From positions 17,899 through 81,898 of the forward strand of contig JAKEEU010000235.1 of the NCBI GenBank assembly GCA_022616415.1: a DNA stretch of 64,000 nt, read 5' to 3'. The translations under genes and the position numbers were made by a program. The notes beneath the pieces were generated by a model. That model searched no databases, was not told where the DNA came from, and saw nothing but the letters and a program-made list of their open reading frames with translations. Source of the DNA: Candidatus Zhuqueibacterota bacterium. Lineage in GTDB: Bacteria > Zhuqueibacterota > Zhuqueibacteria > Zhuqueibacterales > Zhuqueibacteraceae. Every line of letters begins with the position of its first letter. Position 1 is the first letter of the stretch. This document shows, one piece after another, positions 1 to 8,556 of this stretch.

Positions 1-19
1 CTCTATAAAATAATTCAAA

Positions 20-46
20 GCTCCGATAGGAGCGAAATGTTGTAAG
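20..46. repeat. REP-like short palindrome, copy 1
   Basis: GCTCCgatAGGAGCGaaATGTT is a small palindrome with a conserved right flank. The same layout (GCTCC, 3-nt loop, GGAGCG, nn, ATGTT) recurs at 931-951, so it looks like a dispersed REP-type element. The rest of 1-144 shows no gene. Confidence 0.45.
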
Positions 47-144
47 GTAATTTAGCTTTACCCAACGAAGGCGCCAATAGAATTGGGATGAATGGCGATG
101 GAAGAGGGGCGAAACGTTCGTGCGGTGGGATAAGTCTCAAGCAT

Positions 145-912
145 TCAAACAGATTTCCCCAAAAGCGCATCCAGCTTCTCGCGATAGCCCCGGCTCGACG
201 TCAAGCGCGAACCGTCTTGCAGGATAATGGCGTATTCACCGTTGAACCACGGCTGCAGCTCTTTGATGCGGTCAATGCGGACGATGGTGGAGCGATTGAG
301 GCGCAGAAATTTTTTCGGATCGAGCTGGGTTTCCAAATTTTTGATCGTCTCGCGCAAGAGATGCGACTCGCGGCCGGCGTGCAAGCGCACGTAATTGCCG
401 GCGGCTTCGATCCAGTCGATCTCCTCGGCCTTCAAAAAGAACACCCGTCCGCCGGATTTGACGACCAGACGCTCCAGCCATTTTCTTTCCGGCTGCAGAT
501 TCTCGAGCAAAGCCAGCAGCCGTTGATTGAGATCGCCGTCTTTAGCTTGCTGAATTTGCAGGCGCGCGCGTTGCAGGGCTTTTTGAAAGCGTTCCCGGTC
601 GAACGGCTTCAAAAGATAATCCAGCGCATGCACCTCAAAAGCGCGCAGCGCGTACTGATCATAGGCCGTCACGAAAATAACGGCCGGCAATTTCTCGGCG
701 CCGAGCCTCTGCAAAACGCCGAATCCATCCAGCTCCGGCATTTGGACATCGAGAAAAAGCAAATCCGGTTTATCGCGCTGGATGGCGCCAACCGCTTCGT
801 GCCCGTTGGCACATTCGCCGATGATTTCGAGGTCAAGCTCATCTGCGAGCAACGTGCGAATGCGCTCGCGTGCCAGCGGCTCGTCATCGACGATAAGCGT
901 GCGAATTTTCAT
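145..912 (-). CDS. LytTR-family response regulator
   Basis: A 255-residue DNA-binding response regulator. The N-terminal receiver domain (about residues 3-120) has the acidic pair D9/D10, the phospho-acceptor D55 in FLDVQMPELDG, and the conserved T and K positions further on (FVTAYD, YLLKPF). The C-terminal half (about 145-250) is a LytTR domain, with the typical YVRLH and FLRLNRSTIVRIDRI strings. The family activates genes by binding direct repeats near promoters. The start codon overlaps the stop of the upstream sensor kinase as ATGA, so the two are translationally coupled and almost certainly partners. The regulated genes cannot be told from the sequence. Confidence 0.93.
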   Translation of the reverse strand: MKIRTLIVDDEPLARERIRTLLADELDLEIIGECANGHEAVGAIQRDKPDLLFLDVQMPELDGFGVLQRLGAEKLPAVIFVTAYDQYALRAFEVHALDYLLKPFDRERFQKALQRARLQIQQAKDGDLNQRLLALLENLQPERKWLERLVVKSGGRVFFLKAEEIDWIEAAGNYVRLHAGRESHLLRETIKNLETQLDPKKFLRLNRSTIVRIDRIKELQPWFNGEYAIILQDGSRLTSSRGYREKLDALLGKSV

Positions 913-2054
913 AGCGCTCGTGTTCGTAGTGGCTCCTTCAGGAGCGGATGTTCAGTGTCTGCGACATCATTGATGCCATCATTCGCCATGCGCAAAGGAA
1001 TTGACAAGCGCACGACCAAGCCACCCGCTTCAGCATTGAACAATTCAAAGCGATGCGCCGCGGCGTAGAGCTGCTGCAAACGCGCCTGCGTATTTGCCAA
1101 CCCGACGCCCTCCTTGAGCGTCTCTCTTTTGCTCTCCGGAAGGCCGGGCCCGTCGTCGTGCACTTCCAACTGCAATTGGCCATTCTCGCGCTTGGCGTGA
1201 ATCTCGATGTGGCCATGCGCAGCGCGCGGCGCGATGCCGTGGCGAATGGCATTTTCAACGATGGGCTGCAGAATAAAATTTGGCACCATGCCATCCAATG
1301 CTTCCGGCTCGATGTTCATCCGAACGGTGAGACGATCCCCGAAGCGAATTTGTTCGATCTCCAGATAGCGCTCGAGAAACTCCAGCTCGTGCTTCAGCGT
1401 CACTTCCTGCACGCCGAGATTTTCCAGGCTGAGCCGCAACAAATCGCTCAAGCGCGCGATCATGCGGTCGGCAGCCTCGACGTCTTTGTGTATTAGCGTC
1501 GAAATCGCATGAAGCGTATTAAAAAGGAAATGGGGATGAAGCTGCATCTTCAGCGCTTGCAATTGCGCTTGTGCCAGTTGCGCTTGCAGTTGCGAGGCCT
1601 TCACTTCATGCTCGCGATATTTGCCATAGTAATCGAAAGCATAGATGATGCCTACAATCGCTGCATAGATGAGCAAATTTTGCTGAAGCGCAACCGGGGA
1701 TACCTCTCGCATGGGAAGTCCGATCATGCGCCATAAGACCATATACTCGAGGACCATTTTGCTGAATGAAAAAAACACTCCTGCGAAGAAATGAATGAAC
1801 AGCCGGCGTCCGCGTTTTTTGCGCTCCAGAGGAAAGCGGCGGGCAAACCAAAAAATGAAAGGCGAGAGCATTCCCCACGCATACCAGTCAGGCATGGCGA
1901 CAGACAAGGCTTGTCGCCATGTTGGCGATGTGTCGGAGTTGTAAGCGTAACGAATATAGATTTGACTGGCGGAGAAAAGCCCTAAAAATGTCCAGCAAGC
2001 GAAGAGCAAGCTCCAGCGCAGGAGCCGTTGTGCTATGGTTTTGCCGTCTTGCAT
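909..2054 (-). CDS. LytS/YehU-type sensor histidine kinase
   Basis: A 381-residue membrane sensor kinase of the His_kinase (PF06580) type. The N-terminal ~145 residues hold four hydrophobic segments, followed by a short coiled linker rich in Q, A and L. The phospho-acceptor motif is LHPHFLFNTL (H173 or H175). The ATPase part has ENAIRHG (N-box), DDGPGLP (G1) and GVGLANTQARL (G2). No separate sensory domain is visible, so the signal is probably sensed in the membrane. The 3' end is unusual: the last residues (PLLKEPLRTRAL) are encoded by a REP-like palindrome that then runs into the regulator start through an ATGA overlap. The start at 2054 has only a weak ribosome site. Confidence 0.92.
   Translation of the reverse strand: MQDGKTIAQRLLRWSLLFACWTFLGLFSASQIYIRYAYNSDTSPTWRQALSVAMPDWYAWGMLSPFIFWFARRFPLERKKRGRRLFIHFFAGVFFSFSKMVLEYMVLWRMIGLPMREVSPVALQQNLLIYAAIVGIIYAFDYYGKYREHEVKASQLQAQLAQAQLQALKMQLHPHFLFNTLHAISTLIHKDVEAADRMIARLSDLLRLSLENLGVQEVTLKHELEFLERYLEIEQIRFGDRLTVRMNIEPEALDGMVPNFILQPIVENAIRHGIAPRAAHGHIEIHAKRENGQLQLEVHDDGPGLPESKRETLKEGVGLANTQARLQQLYAAAHRFELFNAEAGGLVVRLSIPLRMANDGINDVADTEHPLLKEPLRTRAL
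920..951. repeat. REP-like short palindrome, copy 2, inside kinase 3' end
   Basis: Reads GTGTTCGTAGTGGCTCC-ttc-AGGAGCGGATGTT. The stem GGCTCC/GGAGC(C) and the flank GTGTTCGTAGT match the copy at 8092-8116 in inverse orientation, and GGAGCGnnATGTT matches 20-46. It encodes the last dozen residues of the histidine kinase. Confidence 0.5.
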
Positions 2055-2132
2055 TGATCAAGCTTTTAAACTGCAATGATACCCAACTTTTATCTTGACA
2101 AATTTAACAAAATGCACCGGCAAAAGCAATGG

Positions 2133-2873
2133 TTACTGTTTGGCTGGCACATCGAATTTTGCTTCGTCAATCGGCAGATTGTGCTGGATCTCGTCAAACC
2201 TTTCAGTCCAGCTAAAGTCCGGGCGCGACCGACGCAGCGTGAACGGCAGCTTGATGCCATCCACCTCGCGAAAATCCTCGTAAACCGTTTGCACTGTCGT
2301 GCCTCTGACAGTTACATCCCACCGTATGAGCAACCAACCCTGCGCATCAAAGTACAGCTTTTCAGCCGTGCCGTCCGCCGAGGTCGCCTCAATAGTATAG
2401 GCGTCACGGTCACCGATCTTTTCTTTGCCCTTGACGACCATATGGGGGTAGAACGATTTCAACCGAAGCTCCCGGTGTACATTGTATTCACGCTTGAACG
2501 ATTCGACTTCAGGACCGCTCATCTCCCGAAGCCCGCGCCGGTTGTTTGTCCAAGCGACAGCGCCGTTGAAGCCATTCTCGCTGATTCCCGCGACAGGACT
2601 GTCAACCATGCGATAAGCCTTGTTGGGAGCCATTTCATAGATTTGCAGAGGCGCCGATCCCGCGGGAACCACGACTGATCCGTTCATCACCCTAGTCATT
2701 ATCTTCTCGACTGCCACTTTGCCGCCTATGGCATCAACATATTTGTCGAGTATTTGATCCACCGTTGGTGTTGAACCCAAGGTCGTATGTTTGGCGCCTC
2801 GCTTTGCATCCTGCCCCAGAGTTGAGTCGAGCGTCACCAACGTCAAAAGCAAAAACATCACTCTGAAATTCAT
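2133..2873 (-). CDS. Secreted protein of unknown function (LolA-like fold possible)
   Basis: About 246 residues from the preferred ATG at 2873, which follows an AAAGGA ribosome site. A longer reading begins at 2918 but has no such site. A signal peptide (MNFRVMFLLLTLVTLDSTLG) is followed by DQILDKYVDAIGG, a phrase common at the N-terminus of secreted proteins whose body resembles outer-membrane lipoprotein-sorting proteins. The body has alternating strands and ends with LPFTLRRSRPDFSWTERF. It probably works in the periplasm or cell surface. No catalytic residues are evident and the function is unknown. It stands alone between the kinase and a receiver-like gene. Confidence 0.75.
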   Translation of the reverse strand: MNFRVMFLLLTLVTLDSTLGQDAKRGAKHTTLGSTPTVDQILDKYVDAIGGKVAVEKIMTRVMNGSVVVPAGSAPLQIYEMAPNKAYRMVDSPVAGISENGFNGAVAWTNNRRGLREMSGPEVESFKREYNVHRELRLKSFYPHMVVKGKEKIGDRDAYTIEATSADGTAEKLYFDAQGWLLIRWDVTVRGTTVQTVYEDFREVDGIKLPFTLRRSRPDFSWTERFDEIQHNLPIDEAKFDVPAKQ

Positions 2874-3048
2874 GGCATTGTCCTTTCGAGTTATAATGGT
2901 ATGTTGCCAAAAGCCCAATGTGTTGTTGTAAGGTCAATGAAAGGTGAATCGCCACGAATTCCAACAGAATTGGGACAAGTTGTCAAAAAATGAGGATGGG
3001 GTGGATAAAGGGTGAGATAAAGCGTTTCAGACCTGCGGTTTGCATGAT

Positions 3049-3408
3049 TCACTTCCGAGTCTTTGTCCGCAGGGCACGCTCCAGAACGGCCGGCACTTCT
3101 TCCGTTGCGCAGAAGATGGCTTTCGGAAATTTAACTTTTGTCGATTTCACCTTATCCGGCTGGCCGCCGGCGAAAAGAATAGGAATATGCTGCCGCTTTT
3201 TCGATTCCCAAAACCATTCCGCCACCGCGCGGCCATGCGAGGGCAGGCGGTCGAGAGAAATCACCACCGCGTCCGGAAGCGTGTCGCCGAATTTGGCATG
3301 CTCTTCCGTGCTCCAATGCTGAGTCACTTCGTAGCCGGCTTTGATGAGCGGCACGATGCGTGCTTTGACTTCCGCTTCATTCCAGTGAAGATAAAAAATT
3401 TTGGGCAT
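3049..3408 (-). CDS. Small receiver-like protein
   Basis: A 119-residue protein whose order of strands and helices resembles a response-regulator receiver fold: MPKIFYLHWN, then PDAVVISLDRLPSHGRAVAEWF at the place of the phosphorylation loop, then IPILFAGG. The usual N-terminal acidic pair is replaced by HWNEAE, but D56 in VVISLDRLPSHG may sit at the acceptor position. There is no output domain. It may be a degenerate single-domain regulator, or an unrelated flavodoxin-like fold. Assignment rests on pattern only. Confidence 0.6.
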   Translation of the reverse strand: MPKIFYLHWNEAEVKARIVPLIKAGYEVTQHWSTEEHAKFGDTLPDAVVISLDRLPSHGRAVAEWFWESKKRQHIPILFAGGQPDKVKSTKVKFPKAIFCATEEVPAVLERALRTKTRK

Positions 3409-3465
3409 AAAAATAAAGGGCTTATTTAAAGTGGAGTTTTGTAGCCCAAGCTACCAGCCGGTTTC

Positions 3466-3490
3466 TAGTGCAGACTGGCAGTCTGCGCTA
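3466..3490. repeat. Palindrome of the TAGCCCAGACTG family, copy 1
   Basis: TAGTGCAGACTGgCAGTCTGCGCTA is an almost perfect 12-bp inverted repeat. It contains the stop codon of the APC permease (CTA at 3488-3490 on this strand). Related palindromes occur at 23691-23714, 47228-47281 and 51316-51334. Confidence 0.6.
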
Positions 3491-4843
3491 CGGTTTTCTT
3501 TGCCAATAAAAATACAACGGCAGGCCAAGCGCGATAATTGCCGCGCCGATGGCGGCGTCGCGTGGGGCTTCGATGATGGTGTTGACCATCAGCCAAACTG
3601 CAAAGAGAATGAACGCTACCGGCACGACCGGATAGCCCCAGGTTTTGTAGGGCCGCGCCATGTGCGGCGCCTTGCGGCGGAGGATGATCACCGCGCCGCA
3701 GGACATCGCATAAAACAGCCACGAGGCAAAAACCACGTAGGTATAAAGCTGATCGTAGGTGCCGGACAGCGTCAAGATGCAAGCCATCACCCCTTGAACG
3801 ATCAACGCGACCAGCGGCGTATGAAACTTGGCGTTCACTTGCGCCATGGATTGGAAGAACAAGCCCTCTTTGGCCATGGCGTAAGGAATGCGCGCCGCGG
3901 TGAAAACGATGCCGTTGTTCGATCCCAACGTCGAGATGAGAATCGCGACCGCGACCAACGCCGCGCCCGCGGCGCCCATGATCGTGGTGGCGACATCCGA
4001 TGCGACCAAATAAGATCGTCCGGTTTGTTCAGCAGCTTCGACGGCTTGTGCCATTTTTCCCGCCGATAACACATAAACGCAGGCAAGACTCATCAACACA
4101 TACAATGCAATGACGATAAGAATGGAATAAATTATCGAGAGCGGCATGTTGCGTTGCGGATTTTTTACCTCACTGGCCACGTAGGTGATTTCGATCCAAC
4201 CGTCGTAAGCCCACAACGCCGCGACCATCGCCAAGCCGAACGGGCCGATCAGGCTTGCAAAAGACTGGCTCGTCAAAAGCGGATCGAAATTCGTGAGCGA
4301 TCCGCCGCGCAGCGCGAAGCTCAAGGCAACAAGAGCGAATAGTGCCCCCATTTTTGAAAAAGTAAAAACATTCTGCGTCCAGGCTCCGAGCTTCAGCCCA
4401 AAGCAATTGAGCGCGGTAAGCACGACCGTCGAAATGATGGCCACAATCTTGACGCTTAGCGGATCGAGCGGAAAGAAGAATCCGAGATATTGCGCAAACG
4501 CTACGGCGATGGCGGCAATCGAAGCGGTATTGATCACCATGAATGCCGCCCAGCCATAGAGAAATCCCCACACCGGGCCATAAGCCTGGCGGAGATACAC
4601 AAACTGGCCGCCGGCCTCAGGCATGGCAGCGCTCAATTCCGCAATCGACAACGCTCCCAACAGGCTGACGAATCCTCCCAATATCCACACGACGACGGTC
4701 AACGCCGAGCCTTGCACGTGCATGGCGATGGTGGCGGGAACGATGAAAATCGCCGAGGCGATCATCGTCCCCACGTTGATCATGGTGGAATCAAGCAAAG
4801 TCAATTCTCGGCGCAGCTCGGGTGAGGAGTTTTTGCTGGGCAT
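3488..4843 (-). CDS. APC-superfamily amino acid permease
   Basis: A 451-residue polytopic inner-membrane protein with about twelve hydrophobic segments. It starts with the APC-type motif of TM1 (TMINVGTMIASAIFIVPATI), followed by AELSAAMPEAGGQFVYLR, which is the TM2-3 signature of the APA/LAT-like branch of the APC superfamily. ALWAYDGWIEITYVASEVKNPQRNMP matches the conserved TM6-loop region. The family moves amino acids by proton symport or exchange. The substrate cannot be inferred. Length is normal and no soluble domain is attached. The stop codon lies inside a palindromic repeat. Confidence 0.9.
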   Translation of the reverse strand: MPSKNSSPELRRELTLLDSTMINVGTMIASAIFIVPATIAMHVQGSALTVVVWILGGFVSLLGALSIAELSAAMPEAGGQFVYLRQAYGPVWGFLYGWAAFMVINTASIAAIAVAFAQYLGFFFPLDPLSVKIVAIISTVVLTALNCFGLKLGAWTQNVFTFSKMGALFALVALSFALRGGSLTNFDPLLTSQSFASLIGPFGLAMVAALWAYDGWIEITYVASEVKNPQRNMPLSIIYSILIVIALYVLMSLACVYVLSAGKMAQAVEAAEQTGRSYLVASDVATTIMGAAGAALVAVAILISTLGSNNGIVFTAARIPYAMAKEGLFFQSMAQVNAKFHTPLVALIVQGVMACILTLSGTYDQLYTYVVFASWLFYAMSCGAVIILRRKAPHMARPYKTWGYPVVPVAFILFAVWLMVNTIIEAPRDAAIGAAIIALGLPLYFYWQRKP

Positions 4844-4931
4844 CTTATTCTGGCGGCGATTCGGTGATGAGAAATTTTCAGAACTATGAAATCATTCCGG
4901 CAACATTAAAGCAAAAGCTTTGCAAACAATC

Positions 4932-5003
4932 GTCCACCGGATTGAAAAACGACCAACGGATTTGCAAAAAAAATCCGTTGGTCGTTTTATTAATTCGTTG
5001 GAC
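4932..5003 (-). terminator. CCAACGGAT composite inverted repeat, site A; likely terminator
   Basis: The arms GTCCACCGGATTG...AAACGACCAACGGATTT and its inverse form an imperfect ~32-bp stem whose inner 18 bp (AAAACGACCAACGGATTT) are perfect, with a loop of 5-8 nt. It lies just after the S9 peptidase stop and before the permease start, both on the minus strand. On that strand the inner hairpin ends in GTTTTTC, so it may act as a terminator. It belongs to a dispersed family (sites near 37.6, 44.3, 45.8 and 61.7 kb). Confidence 0.6.
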
Positions 5004-5049
5004 ATTAAAGTTGGAGGCTTTTGCAAGCCACATAAAATGTGCTAGGCCT

Positions 5050-7815
5050 CTAATTCGGCGTGGCCGTTCCAATCCTGACCAGCTCTGTCATCACCGTGCC
5101 GCCGCCCATCATCGCCGGCAGCGTCGCCTGGCTGCGGATGACGCAGCGGTTCTTATCCATCGCAAAGTTCACGATTCCGCCGCCGCCGGCTTCGCCGTCA
5201 AGCGGCTTCATCTCGATTTTGTACGTTTCGAATGAGCCGGCTGGCACGGCAATCGTTTCCTTGCCCACGACTTTGAGTGACATGGGCCGGACTTTGCGCG
5301 TGAGCAAATCAAACACGCGCACGGTGGCCTCGTAATTCGGGGCCAACGGCAAAGCCGCCAACGTGACTTCCAGGGCGGCGCCATCTCCTAAAATAGGAGC
5401 GGTGAGCTTCACTTCTATCGGCATGTCCTGCGCGCCCATCTTCATCGAGCCTTTGATGGCATCAGGAAGATATTGCACTTTGATCACCGCCGGGCCTTGC
5501 GTGGCGCTGCGGCGCACTGGCCACAACGTTTGCTTGTCAAGATAGAACGTGTCTGCGGCAGCACCCATCGGGCTTTGCGACGCACTGATGATCCGCCAAA
5601 CTTGAGCGCCATCGAGTTGCGCCTCATCCACTTTTCTCGCGACCTCCATCTGGAATTTTTGGCCGCGCGCTTCGATGGTAGAAGCATATTGCAACTCGCT
5701 GGCACGCAAAGTCTCTGGTGAGCGTTTCGGCAACGGCGCGGTCAGCGCATAAGCTGCGAGCGTGGTGTCCGGCAGCGTGACCGTGCTGACGTCTACCGTG
5801 AGTTTCGCGAGTTTGGCCGTAAGCTCCGAAGACATTTCCTCCTGGAAGCGTCCGCGCAGATGCTTGGCGAGAAACTTCTCCATAGCAGCCGCCAACGCCA
5901 GACGATTTTCCGGCGCGCGAAAGCCGTGGCCTTCATCCGGCGCTACGATATATTCCGCCGGCAGTCCTCTTTCGCGCAAGGCAATCACGATTTGATCGGA
6001 TTCGGTTTTCTTCACGCGCGGATCGTTGGCGCCGTGTACCACCAGCATCGGTGTTTTGATCTGCTCCGCCTTGAACAGCGGCGAGCGCGCGATCAAGTCC
6101 GCCCGGTCTTTTTCATTTGACGGATCGCCGACGCGCTTGTGCCAGATTTTGATGAAGGGTCCCCAATAAGCCGGAAAGGATTCGATCAACGTGATGAGAT
6201 TCGACGGCGCGACATACGGCACGGCGGCGGCATAAAGATCGGGCGTGAAAGTGACGCCGGCCAGCGTCGCGTAGCCGCCATACGAGCCGCCAAAGATGGC
6301 CACGCGCTTAGGGTCGGCGATGCCCTGCTTGATGAGATGATTCACGCCGTCGGTGATGTCGTGCTGCATCGCGCCGAAGCCCCATTCCATGTTGCCGGCG
6401 TTGAGAAATTTCTTGCCATAACCGGACGAGCCGCGAAAGTTGGGCTGCAGCACGGCGTAACCGCGATTGGCGAGAAATTGGGCATAAGAATCATATCCCC
6501 AGGTATCTCTCGACCACGGCCCGCCATGCGGATGAATGACGACAGGCAAATTTTTTGGCTCAACGCCCTTGGGCAGCGTGAGATAAGCAGGAATTTTCAT
6601 GCCGTCGCGCGCTTTGTAACGAATCGCTTTCATGGGCGCAAGATTTTCCGAAGGCAAATTCGGGCGCGAGCGATAAAGCAGCTTCACCTCGCCGGACTGG
6701 CGATCGTAAAGATAAACCGAGCCGGGGTCCACGTCTCTTCCCACGCTGACAATGTGGAAACGCATGTCGCGCGTGGAAGATTGCATATTCAGCTCGCCTT
6801 CCGGCAATTTTTTTCGCAGCAGCTCCAAATCTTTTTTCGCCTGCGCGGTTTTCGGATAGATGCGCACGCGGTCGCCAACGTATGCCGTAGCGATAAGCTC
6901 GTCGGTATCTTCCGAAAAGACCGCGCTGCCAAAATCCACCTGGCCGTCGGGATCGGATTCCACCAGCTCTTCCTTGCCGGCCTGCGGATCGAACAGCACC
7001 AAACGCGAGAGATTGACATTCTCGCCTTTGTCCGTGGTCATGTAGACCCGCTTACCATCCTTGTGAAATTGCACCGGAAAAGCGCTTTCTTCGAAGGTCG
7101 CGGTGTAGACCTGCGTGAGCTTGTCGTCGTCGATGCGCAAAATTTCACTGCCGCCTTCCGGCAATTGCCGATAAGCGAGGCGGACGTTTCCGTTCAAATC
7201 GTAAATATAAAAGCCCACCTTTTCCGTGTTCTTGATGAGCAGCTCTTTGGCGCCGGTGTCGAGATTGATGCGATAAACATCATGATAAGTTGCATCGCGG
7301 TCGTTAAGGCCGATAATGATCTCGCTGGGCTTGTTTTTGGGCACCGCATAAATGACGGCGCGAACGTTTTCAATCGGCGTCAGATCACGCGCCGGTGGCA
7401 CGCCGGTCGCCGCCTCGGGCTCAGCCGCCAGATTCACGGCGTAAACGTGAAAATTCTCATTGCCGCCTTTGTCCTGCACGTACAAAATGTAGCGGCTGTC
7501 CTGGCTCCAAAAATAGCCGGGCACCGGGCGCGTATCCGCGGTGACGGGCTTGGCCTTCTCAAAAGGCTCGTCGAGGCCCTTCACATAAATGTTGCGCACG
7601 TTCTTATACGGCTTGATGAAAGAGATGAATTTGCCATCGGGTGAGAGTTGCGATCCCGAGATTTCCGGGTCGCCGAAAAACAACTGGCGGTCGATCAACG
7701 GCGGCAGCTTGCCAAGGTGCGAAGCCTGGCCGGATTGCGCGGGTACAAGGGAAACAAAGCTCAACACCAGCGCAAGGGACAAGATCAGTCCTGTTCTCCA
7801 ACTTTTGGTCATCAT
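5050..7815 (-). CDS. Secreted S9-family peptidase with extra C-terminal domain
   Basis: A 921-residue exported serine peptidase of the prolyl oligopeptidase family. A signal peptide (to about residue 27) is followed by a beta-propeller segment (about 45-400) and an alpha/beta-hydrolase domain (about 410-655). The nucleophile Ser is in GGSYGGYA (about 511), the Asp in HGANDPRVKK (about 599) and the His in DEGHGF (about 628). Such enzymes clip oligopeptides or acylated amino acids in the periplasm. A further ~260 residues follow the catalytic domain, ending with PAGSFETYKIEMKP and a strand-rich tail that resembles DUF3108-like domains. This extension is not part of standard S9 enzymes. The start has a strong site (AAGGAGG, 4-5 nt before ATG). 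Confidence 0.92.
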   Translation of the reverse strand: MMTKSWRTGLILSLALVLSFVSLVPAQSGQASHLGKLPPLIDRQLFFGDPEISGSQLSPDGKFISFIKPYKNVRNIYVKGLDEPFEKAKPVTADTRPVPGYFWSQDSRYILYVQDKGGNENFHVYAVNLAAEPEAATGVPPARDLTPIENVRAVIYAVPKNKPSEIIIGLNDRDATYHDVYRINLDTGAKELLIKNTEKVGFYIYDLNGNVRLAYRQLPEGGSEILRIDDDKLTQVYTATFEESAFPVQFHKDGKRVYMTTDKGENVNLSRLVLFDPQAGKEELVESDPDGQVDFGSAVFSEDTDELIATAYVGDRVRIYPKTAQAKKDLELLRKKLPEGELNMQSSTRDMRFHIVSVGRDVDPGSVYLYDRQSGEVKLLYRSRPNLPSENLAPMKAIRYKARDGMKIPAYLTLPKGVEPKNLPVVIHPHGGPWSRDTWGYDSYAQFLANRGYAVLQPNFRGSSGYGKKFLNAGNMEWGFGAMQHDITDGVNHLIKQGIADPKRVAIFGGSYGGYATLAGVTFTPDLYAAAVPYVAPSNLITLIESFPAYWGPFIKIWHKRVGDPSNEKDRADLIARSPLFKAEQIKTPMLVVHGANDPRVKKTESDQIVIALRERGLPAEYIVAPDEGHGFRAPENRLALAAAMEKFLAKHLRGRFQEEMSSELTAKLAKLTVDVSTVTLPDTTLAAYALTAPLPKRSPETLRASELQYASTIEARGQKFQMEVARKVDEAQLDGAQVWRIISASQSPMGAAADTFYLDKQTLWPVRRSATQGPAVIKVQYLPDAIKGSMKMGAQDMPIEVKLTAPILGDGAALEVTLAALPLAPNYEATVRVFDLLTRKVRPMSLKVVGKETIAVPAGSFETYKIEMKPLDGEAGGGGIVNFAMDKNRCVIRSQATLPAMMGGGTVMTELVRIGTATPN

Positions 7816-8163
7816 ACACTCCTCCTTATAAATGTGAATGGTTTTATGTTATTGCCACGACTCGATTTGTACGAATCAATTCCCAAGTTGTTTCGGAGAT
7901 GGGAAAAGCGTGATGAACGGACCACGGCGCGGCAATCAGATGCATACTTACTGAACGCCTTAAGCTTGTAGTTTCGCCTTCTCCGCCCCGCGTTCAAAAA
8001 CAAATAAGGAAGCGGAGCGGGGTAGGCGTGAAACGTTGGCATTGGCAGAAAGCTGCGAATTAAACGAAGCATTCTTTCAATTCCACGCCCGACGCCTGAA
8101 GGCGTTACTACGAACACATCTGTTACAAGTGATATCTTTGGGAACATCGAAACGGGTATTAGG
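7816..8163. other. Intergenic region with two hairpin repeats
   Basis: No gene is evident. It contains an imperfect GC-rich hairpin at 7975-8028 (CTCCGCCCCGC against GCGGAGCGGGG, flanked by CGCC/GGCG) and a REP-like palindrome at 8092-8116. Either may separate the HEPN gene from the peptidase gene downstream. Confidence 0.5.
8092..8116. repeat. REP-like short palindrome, copy 3
   Basis: ACGCCTGAAGGCGTTACTACGAACA. The palindrome CGCC-TGAA-GGCG and the flank ACTACGAACA match, in inverse orientation, the element at 920-945 (TGTTCGTAGT...GGAGC). Stem bases differ between copies while the flank is kept. Confidence 0.5.
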
Positions 8164-8556
8164 TCACACCTCCTCTGGCAGTCCCAATTTTTGGCGTAAA
8201 AAGGCTCGCACAGTTTTCATTGATTGGATTGCAGCACGGGCATCATCTTTGGTTGCCGATTCACCCGGGTAGCGGACCCCTACTGCATATTTGGTGAGTT
8301 CTTTCAACAGATCTCGTTGCAATTCGAAGGCGCTATCGTATGGCAGGCAAAGCTCAAGAAATTCGATGAGGTCGTGGACCGGGCGAAAACGTTGACCGTG
8401 TTCCTGTAGATACGCTTTTAAGTATTTTTCAACGCATTGTTGACAATGAAAGCAGACGGCATCATAATTTGGCGCTTTCCTTACTCGCATTTCGCGGTTG
8501 GCTGTATGAAAGTCGCCTTCGGCCTTGTCAACCCATTCTTGTGTTAGCACGTGCAT
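8164..8556 (-). CDS. HEPN-domain protein (probable toxin or RNase)
   Basis: About 130 residues from ATG 8556. A HEPN fold is indicated by EWVDKAEGDFHTA near the start and CFHCQQCVEKYLKAYL in helix 2. The candidate RNase motif R-x4-H is RFRPVH (R56, H61). HEPN proteins encoded with a minimal nucleotidyltransferase form two-gene modules in which HEPN is an RNase toxin and the MNT protein inactivates it, shown for HepT/MntA pairs. Here the MNT gene lies upstream and overlaps by 29 nt, which supports a functional pair. A longer reading to 8658 is unlikely because it runs deep into the MNT gene. Confidence 0.85.
   Translation of the reverse strand: MHVLTQEWVDKAEGDFHTANREMRVRKAPNYDAVCFHCQQCVEKYLKAYLQEHGQRFRPVHDLIEFLELCLPYDSAFELQRDLLKELTKYAVGVRYPGESATKDDARAAIQSMKTVRAFLRQKLGLPEEV

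Noticed and set aside
6139..7644. Long plus-strand open frame of 501 codons opposite the S9 peptidase
   Set aside because: It is the antisense shadow of a gene with clear catalytic motifs. It has no family likeness and no ribosome site.
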